A stretch of 64,000 nucleotides of DNA from Bacteroidales bacterium (GCA_017934545.1 JAGBJI010000006.1:1-64000), one strand, 5' to 3'; shown: positions 17,957 through 27,145, counted from the stretch's first letter. The notes: generated by a model from the sequence alone, not told the origin. Translations and numbers: made by a program.

Positions 17957-17986
17957 CAAAATAATCACAAAAAAACTTAACGAAAA

Positions 17987-18298
17987 ATGTTTATAGTAAT
18001 CACAGTAGTAATTATGTTAGTGGCAATATTGCTTGCCCTAGTTGTGTTGATACAAAACGGTAAAGGCGGCGGACTTGCTGCTAATTTCGCTTCACAAAAT
18101 CAGGTGATGGGAGTAAGAAAAACGACGGACTTTTTGGAAAAAGCAACATGGTTTTTAGCCGTTGCTATGATTGTTCTTTGTCTTTTGTCATCTGCATTGG
18201 TACCCGGCAGACATTCTTCACAGGATATTCAGAACAGCGGTCTGAATATAAACACTAACTTACCTGCTTCAAACCAGAATTCAGGTCAAACAAAATAA
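17987..18298 (+). CDS. secG: preprotein translocase subunit SecG
   Basis: This 103-residue protein has the SecG layout: TM1 (about 2-24), the conserved loop LIQNGKGGGLAANFASQNQVMGVRKTTDFLEKAT, TM2 (about 53-72), then a polar low-complexity tail. SecG assists SecYE in protein export across the inner membrane. It is last in the two-gene run, followed 25 bp later by a perfect 32-bp palindrome (18324-18355) that has no T-run. Confidence 0.93.
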   Translation: MFIVITVVIMLVAILLALVVLIQNGKGGGLAANFASQNQVMGVRKTTDFLEKATWFLAVAMIVLCLLSSALVPGRHSSQDIQNSGLNINTNLPASNQNSGQTK

Positions 18299-18323
18299 TT
18301 GATAAAGCGTCTTAACGGCATGG

Positions 18324-18355
18324 ATATACACTGCAAAATATTTTGCAGTGTATAT
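18324..18355. repeat. 32-bp perfect palindrome, related to the one at 19588-19633
   Basis: The 16-bp half site ATATACACTGCAAAAT is repeated inverted without a loop. The ATACACTGCA part recurs in the arms of the hairpin on the other side of the SGNH hydrolase gene. No T-run follows, so it is not a classical terminator, though RNA from it would form a hairpin. Confidence 0.75.
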
Positions 18356-18449
18356 GTGTTTGGCACAAGTGGCAAAACCGACGTAAGATTTGCACGGCAG
18401 CCAATCGGAAAATAATTTCATTTAAAATAATTCAAAAACAATTAATACC

Positions 18450-19520
18450 ATGAAGAGTTTATACATTTTTTCAAAGCACATCAGCTTGATTGCTATAGCA
18501 TTGTTATTCTTTTACAATGTTAATGCACAGAAGTTAAATGTGCTTTTTGTCGGCAATTCATACACTTCAACAAACAATTTACCCGAATTGCTGAAAAATC
18601 TTGCACAGGATAATCAAATATCTTTGTCATACAACTGTTTCACTGCGGGAGCCTCAAGGTTTATGAAGCATTGGGAAAACGAACAATTGCAACATGAAAT
18701 AGCTTCGGGCAGATACGACGTCTTGGTATTGCAAGGTCAAAGCCAAGAAGTTGCATTTCCTTACGGACAGTTTATGGACGAAGTTTACCCGTATGCCTAC
18801 AAGTTGGACTCATTGTTTAAAGCCAACAATCCTAACGGACGCGTCGTTTACTTTATGACGTGGGGTTACCGCTACGGAGATGCAATGAATTGTCCTTTTT
18901 ATTCGCCTTTCTGTGCTTATGAAACAATGTCCGACGAGTTATGCACAAACTACTCCATGATGGCGTCGGATTTTCAAAGCGAACTCTCACCTATAGGCAG
19001 TGCATGGCTGCATTTGTTCATGCAGGACTCGCTTTCGTTTGATTTGCACTCTGCCGACAACTCCCATCCTAACCTTAAAGGCAGTTATTTCTCCGCATGC
19101 GTGCTTTATACCACCTTGTTCAAAAACCAAATACAGTCTTCGTTTACGGCAGGGTTGCCGTCGGATACAGCACAATATTTTCAGCAGTGGGCCAATAAAC
19201 TGTTTACCGATTACGATTTTGCTGATTGCCAATTTACTTCGTCCATGCCGCAGGACACTTCGTCCTTGCAATCGGTTGACAACGCGGATGTAAATGTTTT
19301 TTACGACGCTTTCGTTCAGGCATTGCACATATCATCGGCAAAAAACCGCAATATTTCAAAAGTTGAACTCTATAACTTGAATGGCGTTAAGGTAAAAGAA
19401 ACCTTTAACAACGCTGATACTCACATGGTACTACCCGTAAACGAATTGAATACAGGTTATTATGTAGCCAAAATATATTTCGGCCAAACTGCAATCAGTT
19501 ACGGCTTTATTAAAAAGTAG
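18450..19520 (+). CDS. secreted SGNH/GDSL-type hydrolase with T9SS type A sorting domain
   Basis: This 356-residue protein has a signal peptide (1-26, ending VNAQ). An SGNH-type esterase domain starts with VLFVGNSYT, whose S37 is the likely nucleophile, and ends with HSADNSHPNLKGSY, which supplies the Asp/His pair. The last ~70 residues resemble a T9SS type A sorting domain (KVELYNLNGVKVKETF, then LNTGYYVAKIYFG). It probably deacylates a carbohydrate or lipid at the cell surface; the substrate is unknown. It is monocistronic and flanked on both sides by hairpins with related arm sequence. Confidence 0.8.
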   Translation: MKSLYIFSKHISLIAIALLFFYNVNAQKLNVLFVGNSYTSTNNLPELLKNLAQDNQISLSYNCFTAGASRFMKHWENEQLQHEIASGRYDVLVLQGQSQEVAFPYGQFMDEVYPYAYKLDSLFKANNPNGRVVYFMTWGYRYGDAMNCPFYSPFCAYETMSDELCTNYSMMASDFQSELSPIGSAWLHLFMQDSLSFDLHSADNSHPNLKGSYFSACVLYTTLFKNQIQSSFTAGLPSDTAQYFQQWANKLFTDYDFADCQFTSSMPQDTSSLQSVDNADVNVFYDAFVQALHISSAKNRNISKVELYNLNGVKVKETFNNADTHMVLPVNELNTGYYVAKIYFGQTAISYGFIKK

Positions 19521-19587
19521 ATTCCGTAGCAGTTAAAAATCTGTTTTATTTTTTTGAACGGCATATCCGTTTAAAAGGTTTGATTAA

Positions 19588-19633
19588 CAACTGCAGTGTA
19601 TAACGTAGATAAATATTTTATACACTGCAGTTG
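19588..19633. repeat. hairpin related to the palindrome at 18324-18355
   Basis: The 15-bp arms CAACTGCAGTGTATA (19588-19602) and TATACACTGCAGTTG (19619-19633) enclose a 16-nt loop. They share TATACACTGCA with the palindrome upstream of the SGNH gene. No T-run follows. Confidence 0.75.
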
Positions 19634-19727
19634 CCGTTTCTATTTCTGTATGTTTATAAATTGTTGGACAATTGAATGATGTTGTTTGTTGATATACAAA
19701 TATTTAGAACACCATAATTAGAATTTA

Positions 19728-19870
19728 TTTCAGAATAGAAAAAAACTTATTTCAGAAAACGAAATAAAAAAAACATATGTATTTTTTTAAAAAAACATAT
19801 GAATTTTAATCAAAAAACATATGTTTTTTGTTTTAAAAACATATGTTTTTTATTTCCCTTTTCAGAAAAG
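19728..19870. repeat. 22-bp lattice array, family A (CATATG core), copy A3
   Basis: CATATG cores start at 19774, 19796, 19818 and 19840. Caps with CAG occur at 19731 and 19753 on the left and 19863 on the right, so the lattice runs over seven steps of 22 bp. It lies between the convergent SGNH and czcA genes. The rest of 19634-19944 holds no gene. Confidence 0.93.
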
Positions 19871-19944
19871 AGAATTTTTTAATTTGGTTTTGATATAGTT
19901 TTTTAATGTATTGATGTGATTATATTATCATTTAAAATAGGTTT

Positions 19945-22900
19945 TTATGCACGTTGTTTTCTTTTATATCTCATTTCAACTATCAGAGGAAAGATAAAGA
20001 GTGTGAAAAGTGTGGCAGTGATTAAGCCGCCTATTATAACTATTGCAAGGGGACGCTGACTTTCACTGCCGATTCCAGTACTCAATGCCGCAGGAAGCAA
20101 ACCCAGTGTCGCCATCATCGCAGTCATCAACACCGAACGTATCCTTGAATGCATCGCTTTGGTAACTGACAGGTGCAGGTCTTTGGTTTTCTTTAGGTAT
20201 TGCTTAATCTCCGAAAGCATAATCACACCGTTTTGAATACAGATGCCAAATAACGCAATAAAACCTATACCTGCCGAAATTGAGAAGTTAAATTCCGTAA
20301 GCAAAAGCATAAGTATTCCGCCTGTGGCGGCAAAAGGCACATTTAAAAGCACAAGAAGAGAATCTTCAATGTCGGAAAATAAAGAGTAAAGCAGCAAAAA
20401 TATCAACAGAATACTTATCGGAATAACTTCAAGTAAGCGTTTGGAAGCACGCTTTTGGTTTTCAAAATCTCCTGTCCAAGTAATCCGTAAATTCTTATCT
20501 TGCTTTATTTTCTTATCCACTTTATTTATGGATTCATTTACAGCACTGACCATATCACGTCCGCGGACGGAGAATTTCACTGCCGTATATCTTTTGTGAT
20601 TATCCCTGCATATCATAAGCGGACCTGTAATCGTTGAAATGTCTGCAAGTTCCGAAACGGGAATCATCGCACCTGTTGAACTGGGAACTAAAATCTTTGC
20701 AATCTCTTCCTTGTTTGAGCGGAAATCTTCGCCGTATCTGACAACCAAATCAAATTTCTTTTCGTCCTCATACACTTTCGTTGCCGTCTTTCCGCCGATT
20801 GCCATCTCTATTATCGCTTGCATATCCGCCTTTTCCACACCGTAGCGTGCCAGAGCGTCTTCTTTGATATTTATCTGCAATTCCTGTTGCCCCACGTTGT
20901 GAATTACGCCCAAATCCTCTATACCTTTTATATCTTTCATCACATTTACAATCTTTGCAGCCGCATCTTCCGAAGCGTAGATGTCATTTGAAAACACCTT
21001 TGCCACAATTGAACCTTTTACACCGCTGACAGCCTCTTCTACGTTGTCGCTTATCGGTTGCGAGAAGTTGAAATCCACACCCTGATACTTATTTAACGCT
21101 TGGCTAATTTCATCTGTCAAACCGTCCTTGCTGATTTTACGCTTCCAATCTTTCTTATTTTTAAGTTTAACAAACAATTCTATATTGTAAAAACCCGTTG
21201 CGTCCGTTCCGTCATTGGGTCTGCCCGCCTGTGTTAAGCATTCCTCAACTTCATCAAAGGAATTAATAATACTGCGGAACTCATCTGCAAACTTTACCGA
21301 CGCATTTAATGAAATACTTTGCGGCATTGTGGCACGGATATAAATACTTCCTTCGTTCATTTGCGGCAAAAACTCACTGCCCAGCAGAAAATACGCACCG
21401 ATTCCGCAAAACATAACCGCAAAAGCAACAATTACCGCCGTCTTTGCACGGTTTTGAACAAACGAAAAGCCTTTGACGGCAGCGTTATTGACGTTTTTCA
21501 AAAAGAAATTGCTTTTTTCTCTGACGTTTTTGCGAAGTAAAAGTGATGAAAGGGCAGGAACCAACGTCAAGGTGAAGATTAACGCACCCAACAAGGCAAA
21601 TCCCAACGTGAAAGCCAAAGGAGAGAACATTTTGCCCTCAACTTTTTGAAACGAAAACACAGGAATCAACGCCGTAATGATGATTAATTTGGCGAAAACC
21701 ACACTTGTAGCCTTGTCAGTTGCGGTTTTTCTAATCATAGAACCCTTTACACGGTTGTCAAACTTGAATTGACCGATTTGTAAAGACTGTTTTGCCAAAT
21801 AAACATACAGACTTTCAACCATAACCACCGCTCCGTCAATAATGATTCCGAAATCTATCGCACCCATTGACAGAAGATTGGCACTCATGCCTGCAATTTT
21901 TAAACAGATAAAAGCAAACAGCAACGCCAACGGTATAACCAACGCAACAATCACCGTACAACGCCAATCCACCATAAAGATAAACACAACCAATGTAACT
22001 AACAAAATACCCTCCAGTAGATTTCTCAACACCGTATGCGTAGCCGTTGTAACCAAATCACTTCTGTCGTAAAACGCTTCAATATTTACGTCATCAGGAA
22101 GGTCATTTTCATTAATCTCTTTAAGTTTTGTTTTAAGCGAAGCAAGAGTTTTTTCAGTGTTGCCGCCTTTTCTCATCACTACAATCCCTTCCACAACATC
22201 GTTATCTGCATTTCTTCCGACCTGTCCTAATTTTGGTTGATGAAACTGACGTACTTGTGCAAGATTTCTCACAAGTATCGGCACTCCGTCAATGTTTTTT
22301 ACAACTATATCGCCGATTTCTTTAATGTTGTTGAGCAATCCTATACCTCTGACCACATAATTTTGATTGTTTTTCTCAATTACATCGCCTCCGACGTTAA
22401 GATTTGAATTTGCAAGGGCGTCGTACAACTCCAAAGACGTAATTCCGTAATGCAAAAGTTCGTTTGGATTAACCGAAACCTCAAAAGTTTTCACTTCACC
22501 TCCGAAACTGACAATATCAGCCAAGCCTTCCACTTCCCTCAAACGCCTTTCAATGACCCAATCCTGCAAAGTTTTCAACTCCCGTACTGATTTATTGCCG
22601 CTTGAAAGCGTATAGCGGAAAATTTCTCCCGTAGGACCGTAAAGCGGTTGCACTTCGGGCGAAACATCTTCGGGGATGTCGGCATCGGCAAGCAGATTAA
22701 ACACCTGCTGACGTGCAAAATCATCATTGACACGGTCATCAAAGACAACGGTTACCACACTCAAGCCGAACAAAGTCGTAGAACGTATATCCGTCTTTTG
22801 TTGTGCGGCATTCATTGCCACTTCTATGGGAATGGTAACAAACTTTTCAATCTCCTGTGCCGAACGTCCCTGCCACTGAGTAATGATTGTCACTTTTGTA

Positions 22901-23040
22901 TTGGTAACATCGGGGAACGCATCCACGCTTGTCGTTTTGAAAGCCCACACTCCGACAATTGCAACGGCCACCGTCAAAATCACAATCAAGTATTTGTTTT
23001 TCACCGAGTAGGTTATAATATTTCTGATTAACTTTTTCAT
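19945..23040 (-). CDS. czcA: CzcA/CusA-family heavy-metal efflux RND transporter
   Basis: This 1031-residue inner-membrane RND pump has the usual twelve membrane segments in two halves and two large periplasmic loops. TM4 carries D396-FGIII-D402-GAVVMVE409, the pattern of divalent-cation pumps (Zn, Co, Cd or Ni) rather than of CusA-type Cu/Ag pumps. The N-terminal DVTNTKVTIITQWQGRSAQE and the porter-domain motifs are intact. It expels metal with proton import, together with the adaptor (23387-24223) and the outer-membrane channel (24257-25507). An unusual 346-bp gap carrying a family B array separates it from the adaptor gene. Metal specificity is inference. Confidence 0.92.
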   Translation of the reverse strand: MKKLIRNIITYSVKNKYLIVILTVAVAIVGVWAFKTTSVDAFPDVTNTKVTIITQWQGRSAQEIEKFVTIPIEVAMNAAQQKTDIRSTTLFGLSVVTVVFDDRVNDDFARQQVFNLLADADIPEDVSPEVQPLYGPTGEIFRYTLSSGNKSVRELKTLQDWVIERRLREVEGLADIVSFGGEVKTFEVSVNPNELLHYGITSLELYDALANSNLNVGGDVIEKNNQNYVVRGIGLLNNIKEIGDIVVKNIDGVPILVRNLAQVRQFHQPKLGQVGRNADNDVVEGIVVMRKGGNTEKTLASLKTKLKEINENDLPDDVNIEAFYDRSDLVTTATHTVLRNLLEGILLVTLVVFIFMVDWRCTVIVALVIPLALLFAFICLKIAGMSANLLSMGAIDFGIIIDGAVVMVESLYVYLAKQSLQIGQFKFDNRVKGSMIRKTATDKATSVVFAKLIIITALIPVFSFQKVEGKMFSPLAFTLGFALLGALIFTLTLVPALSSLLLRKNVREKSNFFLKNVNNAAVKGFSFVQNRAKTAVIVAFAVMFCGIGAYFLLGSEFLPQMNEGSIYIRATMPQSISLNASVKFADEFRSIINSFDEVEECLTQAGRPNDGTDATGFYNIELFVKLKNKKDWKRKISKDGLTDEISQALNKYQGVDFNFSQPISDNVEEAVSGVKGSIVAKVFSNDIYASEDAAAKIVNVMKDIKGIEDLGVIHNVGQQELQINIKEDALARYGVEKADMQAIIEMAIGGKTATKVYEDEKKFDLVVRYGEDFRSNKEEIAKILVPSSTGAMIPVSELADISTITGPLMICRDNHKRYTAVKFSVRGRDMVSAVNESINKVDKKIKQDKNLRITWTGDFENQKRASKRLLEVIPISILLIFLLLYSLFSDIEDSLLVLLNVPFAATGGILMLLLTEFNFSISAGIGFIALFGICIQNGVIMLSEIKQYLKKTKDLHLSVTKAMHSRIRSVLMTAMMATLGLLPAALSTGIGSESQRPLAIVIIGGLITATLFTLFIFPLIVEMRYKRKQRA

Positions 23041-23192
23041 CTTTTGATTCTTTGTTTGTTATCGTTATTATTTACTTTTAATACCGTTATTTGCACGGAT
23101 GTCAACGGTTTCTTTGAAATTTTTATGGTTTGCAATCAGAACAAATCTTCGTAAAGCGGCTCTTTAAATTATTATAATCAACATTTATTTAT

Positions 23193-23298
23193 AAAAAAGT
23201 CAGGTTTTCATAGTAAAAAAGTCACACTTTTATATGGTAAAAATCACATTTTTATATGCATAAAGTCAGGTTTTTATATTATAAAAGTCACACTTTTG
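23193..23298. repeat. 22-bp lattice array, family B (GTCACA-type core), copy B1, inside the czc operon
   Basis: Five cores start at 23199 (GTCAGG), 23221 (GTCACA), 23243 (ATCACA), 23265 (GTCAGG) and 23287 (GTCACA), exactly 22 bp apart, each with A-rich left and T-rich right flanks. No caps are evident. The array lies between the stop of the adaptor gene and the start of czcA, which are read in the same direction; nothing else is seen in 23041-23386. Confidence 0.9.
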
Positions 23299-23386
23299 TT
23301 ATAATACATTGCGATTGTAACAATATTTTTCCGCCGTCAGAATAAAAAAAGATAATTATTAGTTTATATTTTTTATATCCGACGTG

Positions 23387-24223
23387 TTATAAAATGACGT
23401 TTGCAAACATTCCGGGGCGGAGTTTTTTGTCTTTGTTGGCTATCTGCAACCGTATTTTCAGAGTTTTGCTCTCTTTTTCCAAAACAGGATATATGCAATC
23501 CACTTTTGTGTTGAACACAGTGTCGTCAAACGCCGTTATCTTCACCGTTGCAGGCTGGTTTTCCTTGATTTTGTGAATGTCTTTGGCATATACATCCGCC
23601 AAAATCCACACGCTGCTGATGTCAGCAATGACAAACATCGGGTTTTCGTCCTCTTTGTTTACAAAACTTCCCTGAAAAATATTTTTACTCACCACATAAC
23701 CGTCGCAAGGAGCCTTTATAGATGTGCCGTATAGCGAAGATGTTTTTATAAGGCGTTGTTTTTCGGCTTTTAAAACGGCATTCTCTTGTTCAATCTCCGC
23801 AAGTTCTTTTTCGGAGATAACACCTGCGTCGTACATTTGGCGGCATTGTTGCAGTTTTCTCACACTTACGCTTAACAATGCCTCGTTTTCCTTTATTTCC
23901 TTGGCTAATTGCTCCGACATCTCGCCTTGCAAAATGGCCAAGACTTGATTTTTGCGTACTTTATCGCCCGTTTGAACGTTCAATTGTAAGCATTTGGCGT
24001 CAAAAGGTGTGAAAATCTTTCCCATTTTGGTTTCATCGCAGACAACTTCTCCGTTAAGAATTAATTTTTGCGTGTTTTCGCCGCCGTTTTCCTTGAAAAT
24101 ATCTTTAATATTTACGGTTTCGCTGTTGCTTTCTGATGTTTTGTTGTCGTTTTCCGCCGTTTTATTGCCGCAAGACAACATAAAAATTCCGCAAAAAGCG
24201 ATTGGAATTATTTGTTTGTACAT
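23387..24223 (-). CDS. czcB: efflux RND periplasmic adaptor subunit (CzcB/CusB-like lipoprotein)
   Basis: This 278-residue membrane fusion protein has a lipobox LSCG with C18 as the lipidated residue. A barrel-sandwich/lipoyl half-motif follows (LQLNVQTGDKVRKNQVLAIL), then a helical hairpin (about 110-165), the second half-motif GTSIKAPCDGYVVSKNIFQG and a beta-barrel domain ending RPGMFANVIL. It bridges the inner-membrane pump and the outer-membrane channel. It is shorter than typical CusB, with no extra C-terminal domain. It lies 33 bp after the TolC-like gene. Confidence 0.9.
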   Translation of the reverse strand: MYKQIIPIAFCGIFMLSCGNKTAENDNKTSESNSETVNIKDIFKENGGENTQKLILNGEVVCDETKMGKIFTPFDAKCLQLNVQTGDKVRKNQVLAILQGEMSEQLAKEIKENEALLSVSVRKLQQCRQMYDAGVISEKELAEIEQENAVLKAEKQRLIKTSSLYGTSIKAPCDGYVVSKNIFQGSFVNKEDENPMFVIADISSVWILADVYAKDIHKIKENQPATVKITAFDDTVFNTKVDCIYPVLEKESKTLKIRLQIANKDKKLRPGMFANVIL

Positions 24224-24256
24224 ATTATTATAATATTTCGTGATTATACATTATTA

Positions 24257-25507
24257 TTAAAAGGAAAAAATTTCTTTATTGGCGATTGCGTTGATACGGC
24301 TTGCCGTTTGAAGCAAGTTTTTCTCCGTCAGAAGTTGCAAAAGACGCTTTTGACGGTAGTTTTCTGCGAAATTTTGCCAGTCAATCAACGAAATATTGCG
24401 GTTAATCAACTGCTCACGCATATCTTTTGCAAGTTTGTCGTTATCAATCAAGGTCTGCGAGTTGTTACCGGCGTACATAGTGCAGTATTTCCGCAGGTTT
24501 TCAATGCAAAATGCCAATTCTTGTTTGTAAGTATTGATAAGAAATTCGCGTTTTTGCAAAAGAATCTCGTTTTCCGCCTTTTTGGTTGCGATATTTCCCT
24601 GATTGCGGTTGAAAACGGGCAATTGAACGGAAAAACCCGCCAAAAAAACGTTGTAAGCAATGCTTCCGTTTTTGTCCCATTCGGTTTTAAAATTCCAAAC
24701 GGGCAGATTGTCTTTCTCAAACTCCTTTACGGCGTAATGATTGGCCCTTTGTTCGCCGTCAAGAGCCATTACACTGTAAGGAAAAGCGGGCAAACTGTCG
24801 TTAATTGCCGAAAGCAAGAAATCGTTTGCCTGCTCAAAAACACTATTTACATTAAGTACGCTATGAAAATCAGAATTTGCGTTTGTATTTAACAGTTTTA
24901 AGATTTCAAAGTAAGCGTTCTGCTTGTTTATTTGCACTTCTGCGGCTTCGTTTTGCAAGTTAAAAAGTACGGTTTGCAGATTGGAGAGTTCCAAAGCCGA
25001 GATATTTTTGTTTTTGTATTGGATTTCAAACGCCGAAACTATATCCGAAAGCGACGAAATCTCATCTGCGTACAGTTTTTCCGCATTATAATAATATGAA
25101 TAGTCGGCTAAATGTCGCAAAAGCTCGTCGGACAATTCGTATTGCAGAGATAAAAGTTCGTTTTCCTTACTTTGTTGCAGGAAGTTGTATTTTCGTTTTG
25201 ACATCTTGGTTTTTGAGAAATTTTTTATCGGAATTTCCAACTCTATATCGGTTTCTCCCTGCTTGGAGAGGTCAAAATAAGTGCTGTTTATCGGATTATA
25301 AATATTATGAATAGCCGTTGCGGTCGGATTTTCCCACATTTGGCTTTGCTTTTTCTCCGCCTCAATGATGTCTTTTTCCGCTTGGAGTTGTTTAATTGCG
25401 GTATTGTTCTCAAAAAGCAACGATTTCAATTCACTAAACGGCGTTCGGGTTTGACAAAAAGCCGTTATACTGATAAAAAGTGCGGTTATAAAAATGTATT
25501 TTCGCAT
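24257..25507 (-). CDS. czcC: TolC-family outer-membrane efflux channel (CzcC-like)
   Basis: This 416-residue protein has a signal peptide (MRKYIFITALFISITAFCQ). Two long heptad-rich helical regions follow (around LQAEKDIIEAEKKQSQM, and later LLQKREFLINTYKQELAF), typical of TolC/OEP proteins that form the outer-membrane tunnel. The ATG at 25507 is preferred over an in-frame ATG at 25531, because it starts the signal peptide directly and the -7 box (25529-25536) overlaps the longer version. It is the first gene of the czcC-czcB-czcA operon, divergent from a MATE exporter. Confidence 0.88.
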   Translation of the reverse strand: MRKYIFITALFISITAFCQTRTPFSELKSLLFENNTAIKQLQAEKDIIEAEKKQSQMWENPTATAIHNIYNPINSTYFDLSKQGETDIELEIPIKNFSKTKMSKRKYNFLQQSKENELLSLQYELSDELLRHLADYSYYYNAEKLYADEISSLSDIVSAFEIQYKNKNISALELSNLQTVLFNLQNEAAEVQINKQNAYFEILKLLNTNANSDFHSVLNVNSVFEQANDFLLSAINDSLPAFPYSVMALDGEQRANHYAVKEFEKDNLPVWNFKTEWDKNGSIAYNVFLAGFSVQLPVFNRNQGNIATKKAENEILLQKREFLINTYKQELAFCIENLRKYCTMYAGNNSQTLIDNDKLAKDMREQLINRNISLIDWQNFAENYRQKRLLQLLTEKNLLQTASRINAIANKEIFSF

Positions 25508-25528
25508 AGTAATTTTATTTTTGCGTTG

Positions 25529-25536
25529 CAAAATTA
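25529..25536 (-). promoter_or_regulatory. -7 box for the czcCBA operon
   Basis: TAATTTTG on the minus strand matches TAnnTTTG and lies 21 bp before the chosen czcC start. No good -33 TTG is visible at the usual spacing, consistent with an activator-dependent promoter. Confidence 0.5.
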
Positions 25537-25567
25537 CTGTTGAATGTCTGTTTAAGAGAGTAAAAAT

Positions 25568-25599
25568 TGATTAGAAAACTTTAATACATGATTAGAAAA
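25568..25599. promoter_or_regulatory. candidate operator: 11-bp direct repeat with 21-bp period
   Basis: TGATTAGAAAA occurs at 25568-25578 and again at 25589-25599, i.e. two helical turns apart on one face. It lies upstream of the czc -7 box, where an activator of a promoter lacking a -33 box would bind. No regulator gene is adjacent. Confidence 0.5.
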
Positions 25600-25736
25600 T
25601 TCTAAACTTTCGGATTTTATGCATTAAAATGCGGCATTAGTGCGGATTTTTGTAAATTTGCATACGGAATTTGTTGAACTTAAAATATTACAATCAATAA
25701 TCAAGCAAAATAAATACGAGGGATACCGAAAGGATA

Positions 25737-27071
25737 ATGCAAAAGAAAAATCCGTATCTGCAAAATCTTACGCTGGCTCTGCCGATTATGCTTTCATCTT
25801 TAGGACAACAGTTGGTGCAAATGGTTGACACGTTGATGGTAGGGCGTTTGGGAACAACACAATTAGCAGCTATTTCATTCGCTTCTGCACTTACTTACAA
25901 CGCTCTGATGATTGGCATGGGTATTTCGCTTGCCCTGACGCCGTTAACAGGACAGAATTATGCCAAAGGTAAAAAAGATGTATTGGTTAGCCTGTTTGAA
26001 AATTCATTATCACTAAACACTTTGCTCGCTGTGGTGTTGGTTGCGGTGTTGTTAGCTTTGATGCCGTTTTTACATCTTTTCGGTCAACCCGCTGCGGTGA
26101 TTGAAGAGTGCAAACCTTATTACGCCGTAGTATCTCTGTCTTTTATTCCGATGTTATGTTTTTTGACTTTTAAACAATTCCTTGAGGGGATGGACAATAC
26201 TAAAGTTGCGATGATAATAACCGTTTCTGCCAACGTGTTGAATATTTTTCTGAATTGGGTTTTTATCTTCGGAAAGTTCGGCATAGAACCTATGGGAGTG
26301 TTCGGTGCGGGACTGTCAACGTTTATATCCCGTGTGCTTTCGCCTGTAGCGTTTATCATTTATGTAAAAGCACACAAAGAGTACAAAACATACATCAACG
26401 GCTTTAAACTGCAACACCTGTCACTGTATATGCACAAATGCCTGTTGCGAATAGGTGTTCCGATAGCGGGGCAGATGTTTATTGAGTTTTTTTCGTTGTT
26501 CGGCATAACCATTATGATGGGCTGGGTGTCTACGGCAGCCCTTGCCTCGTATCAGATTATCAATACCATGATTTCCACTTCGTTTCTGGCTGCAGGCGGC
26601 ATATGTTCGGCCACTACCGTATTGGTTTCGCATGCCTACGGTCTGAACGACGAAAAAGAGATAAAGAAACAATTTTATTCGGGATGGAAGATGGTGCTGA
26701 TGATTATGGGTACAGTGGCGTTAATCTTTATATTTTTCGGCAAAAACATAGCCATGCTGTTCTCCGATGACGCCGAAGTGATACAAATATCCTCCGCACT
26801 GTTTTTGGTTGCGGGTATATTCCAACTTATAGACGGCACACAGGTTTCGGGCTTGGCGGGACTGCGGGGAATCAACGACGTAGCCCGGCCTATGCTTTAC
26901 GCCGTGATTGCATATCTGTTTGTGGCTCTGCCGAGTGCTTATCTGTGCGGATTTGTGTTGAAATTAGGCACGTGGAGTATCTTTGCAGGCTTTATGTTCG
27001 GCTTGATAACGGCGGGCATTCTCTATCACACGCGGTTTTATAAGACTTTGCGGCGGAAATTCCATAAATAA
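25737..27071 (+). CDS. MATE family efflux transporter
   Basis: This 444-residue protein has about twelve membrane segments in two homologous halves. The MATE N-terminal signature is ALPIMLSSLGQQLVQMVDTLMVGRLGTTQLAAIS, and the second half has the matching GVPIAGQMFIEFFSLFGITIMMGWVSTAALASYQI. MATE pumps export organic cations and drugs in exchange for Na+ or H+. The ATG at 25737 begins MQKKNPYL. A -7 box TAAATTTG lies at 25653-25660. It is divergent from the czc operon but no shared regulation can be shown. The substrate is unknown. Confidence 0.92.
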   Translation: MQKKNPYLQNLTLALPIMLSSLGQQLVQMVDTLMVGRLGTTQLAAISFASALTYNALMIGMGISLALTPLTGQNYAKGKKDVLVSLFENSLSLNTLLAVVLVAVLLALMPFLHLFGQPAAVIEECKPYYAVVSLSFIPMLCFLTFKQFLEGMDNTKVAMIITVSANVLNIFLNWVFIFGKFGIEPMGVFGAGLSTFISRVLSPVAFIIYVKAHKEYKTYINGFKLQHLSLYMHKCLLRIGVPIAGQMFIEFFSLFGITIMMGWVSTAALASYQIINTMISTSFLAAGGICSATTVLVSHAYGLNDEKEIKKQFYSGWKMVLMIMGTVALIFIFFGKNIAMLFSDDAEVIQISSALFLVAGIFQLIDGTQVSGLAGLRGINDVARPMLYAVIAYLFVALPSAYLCGFVLKLGTWSIFAGFMFGLITAGILYHTRFYKTLRRKFHK

Positions 27072-27080
27072 CCGCAATAT

Positions 27081-27111
27081 TTTGGCATTTGAAAAAATTA
27101 TTATATTTTTG
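27081..27111 (+). promoter_or_regulatory. Bacteroidota-type promoter of the TA1 module
   Basis: TTTG (27081-27084), a 19-bp spacer, then TATTTTTG (27104-27111). The antitoxin starts at 27146 with an AAGGAG Shine-Dalgarno sequence at 27135-27140. Confidence 0.78.
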
Positions 27112-27145
27112 CAACACAATACAATCAAAAAATCAAGGAGTTGAT

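Noticed and set aside
25568-25599. Direct repeats as another 22-bp lattice array
   Set aside because: The period is 21 bp, there are only two units, and there is no A-run/core/T-run order.
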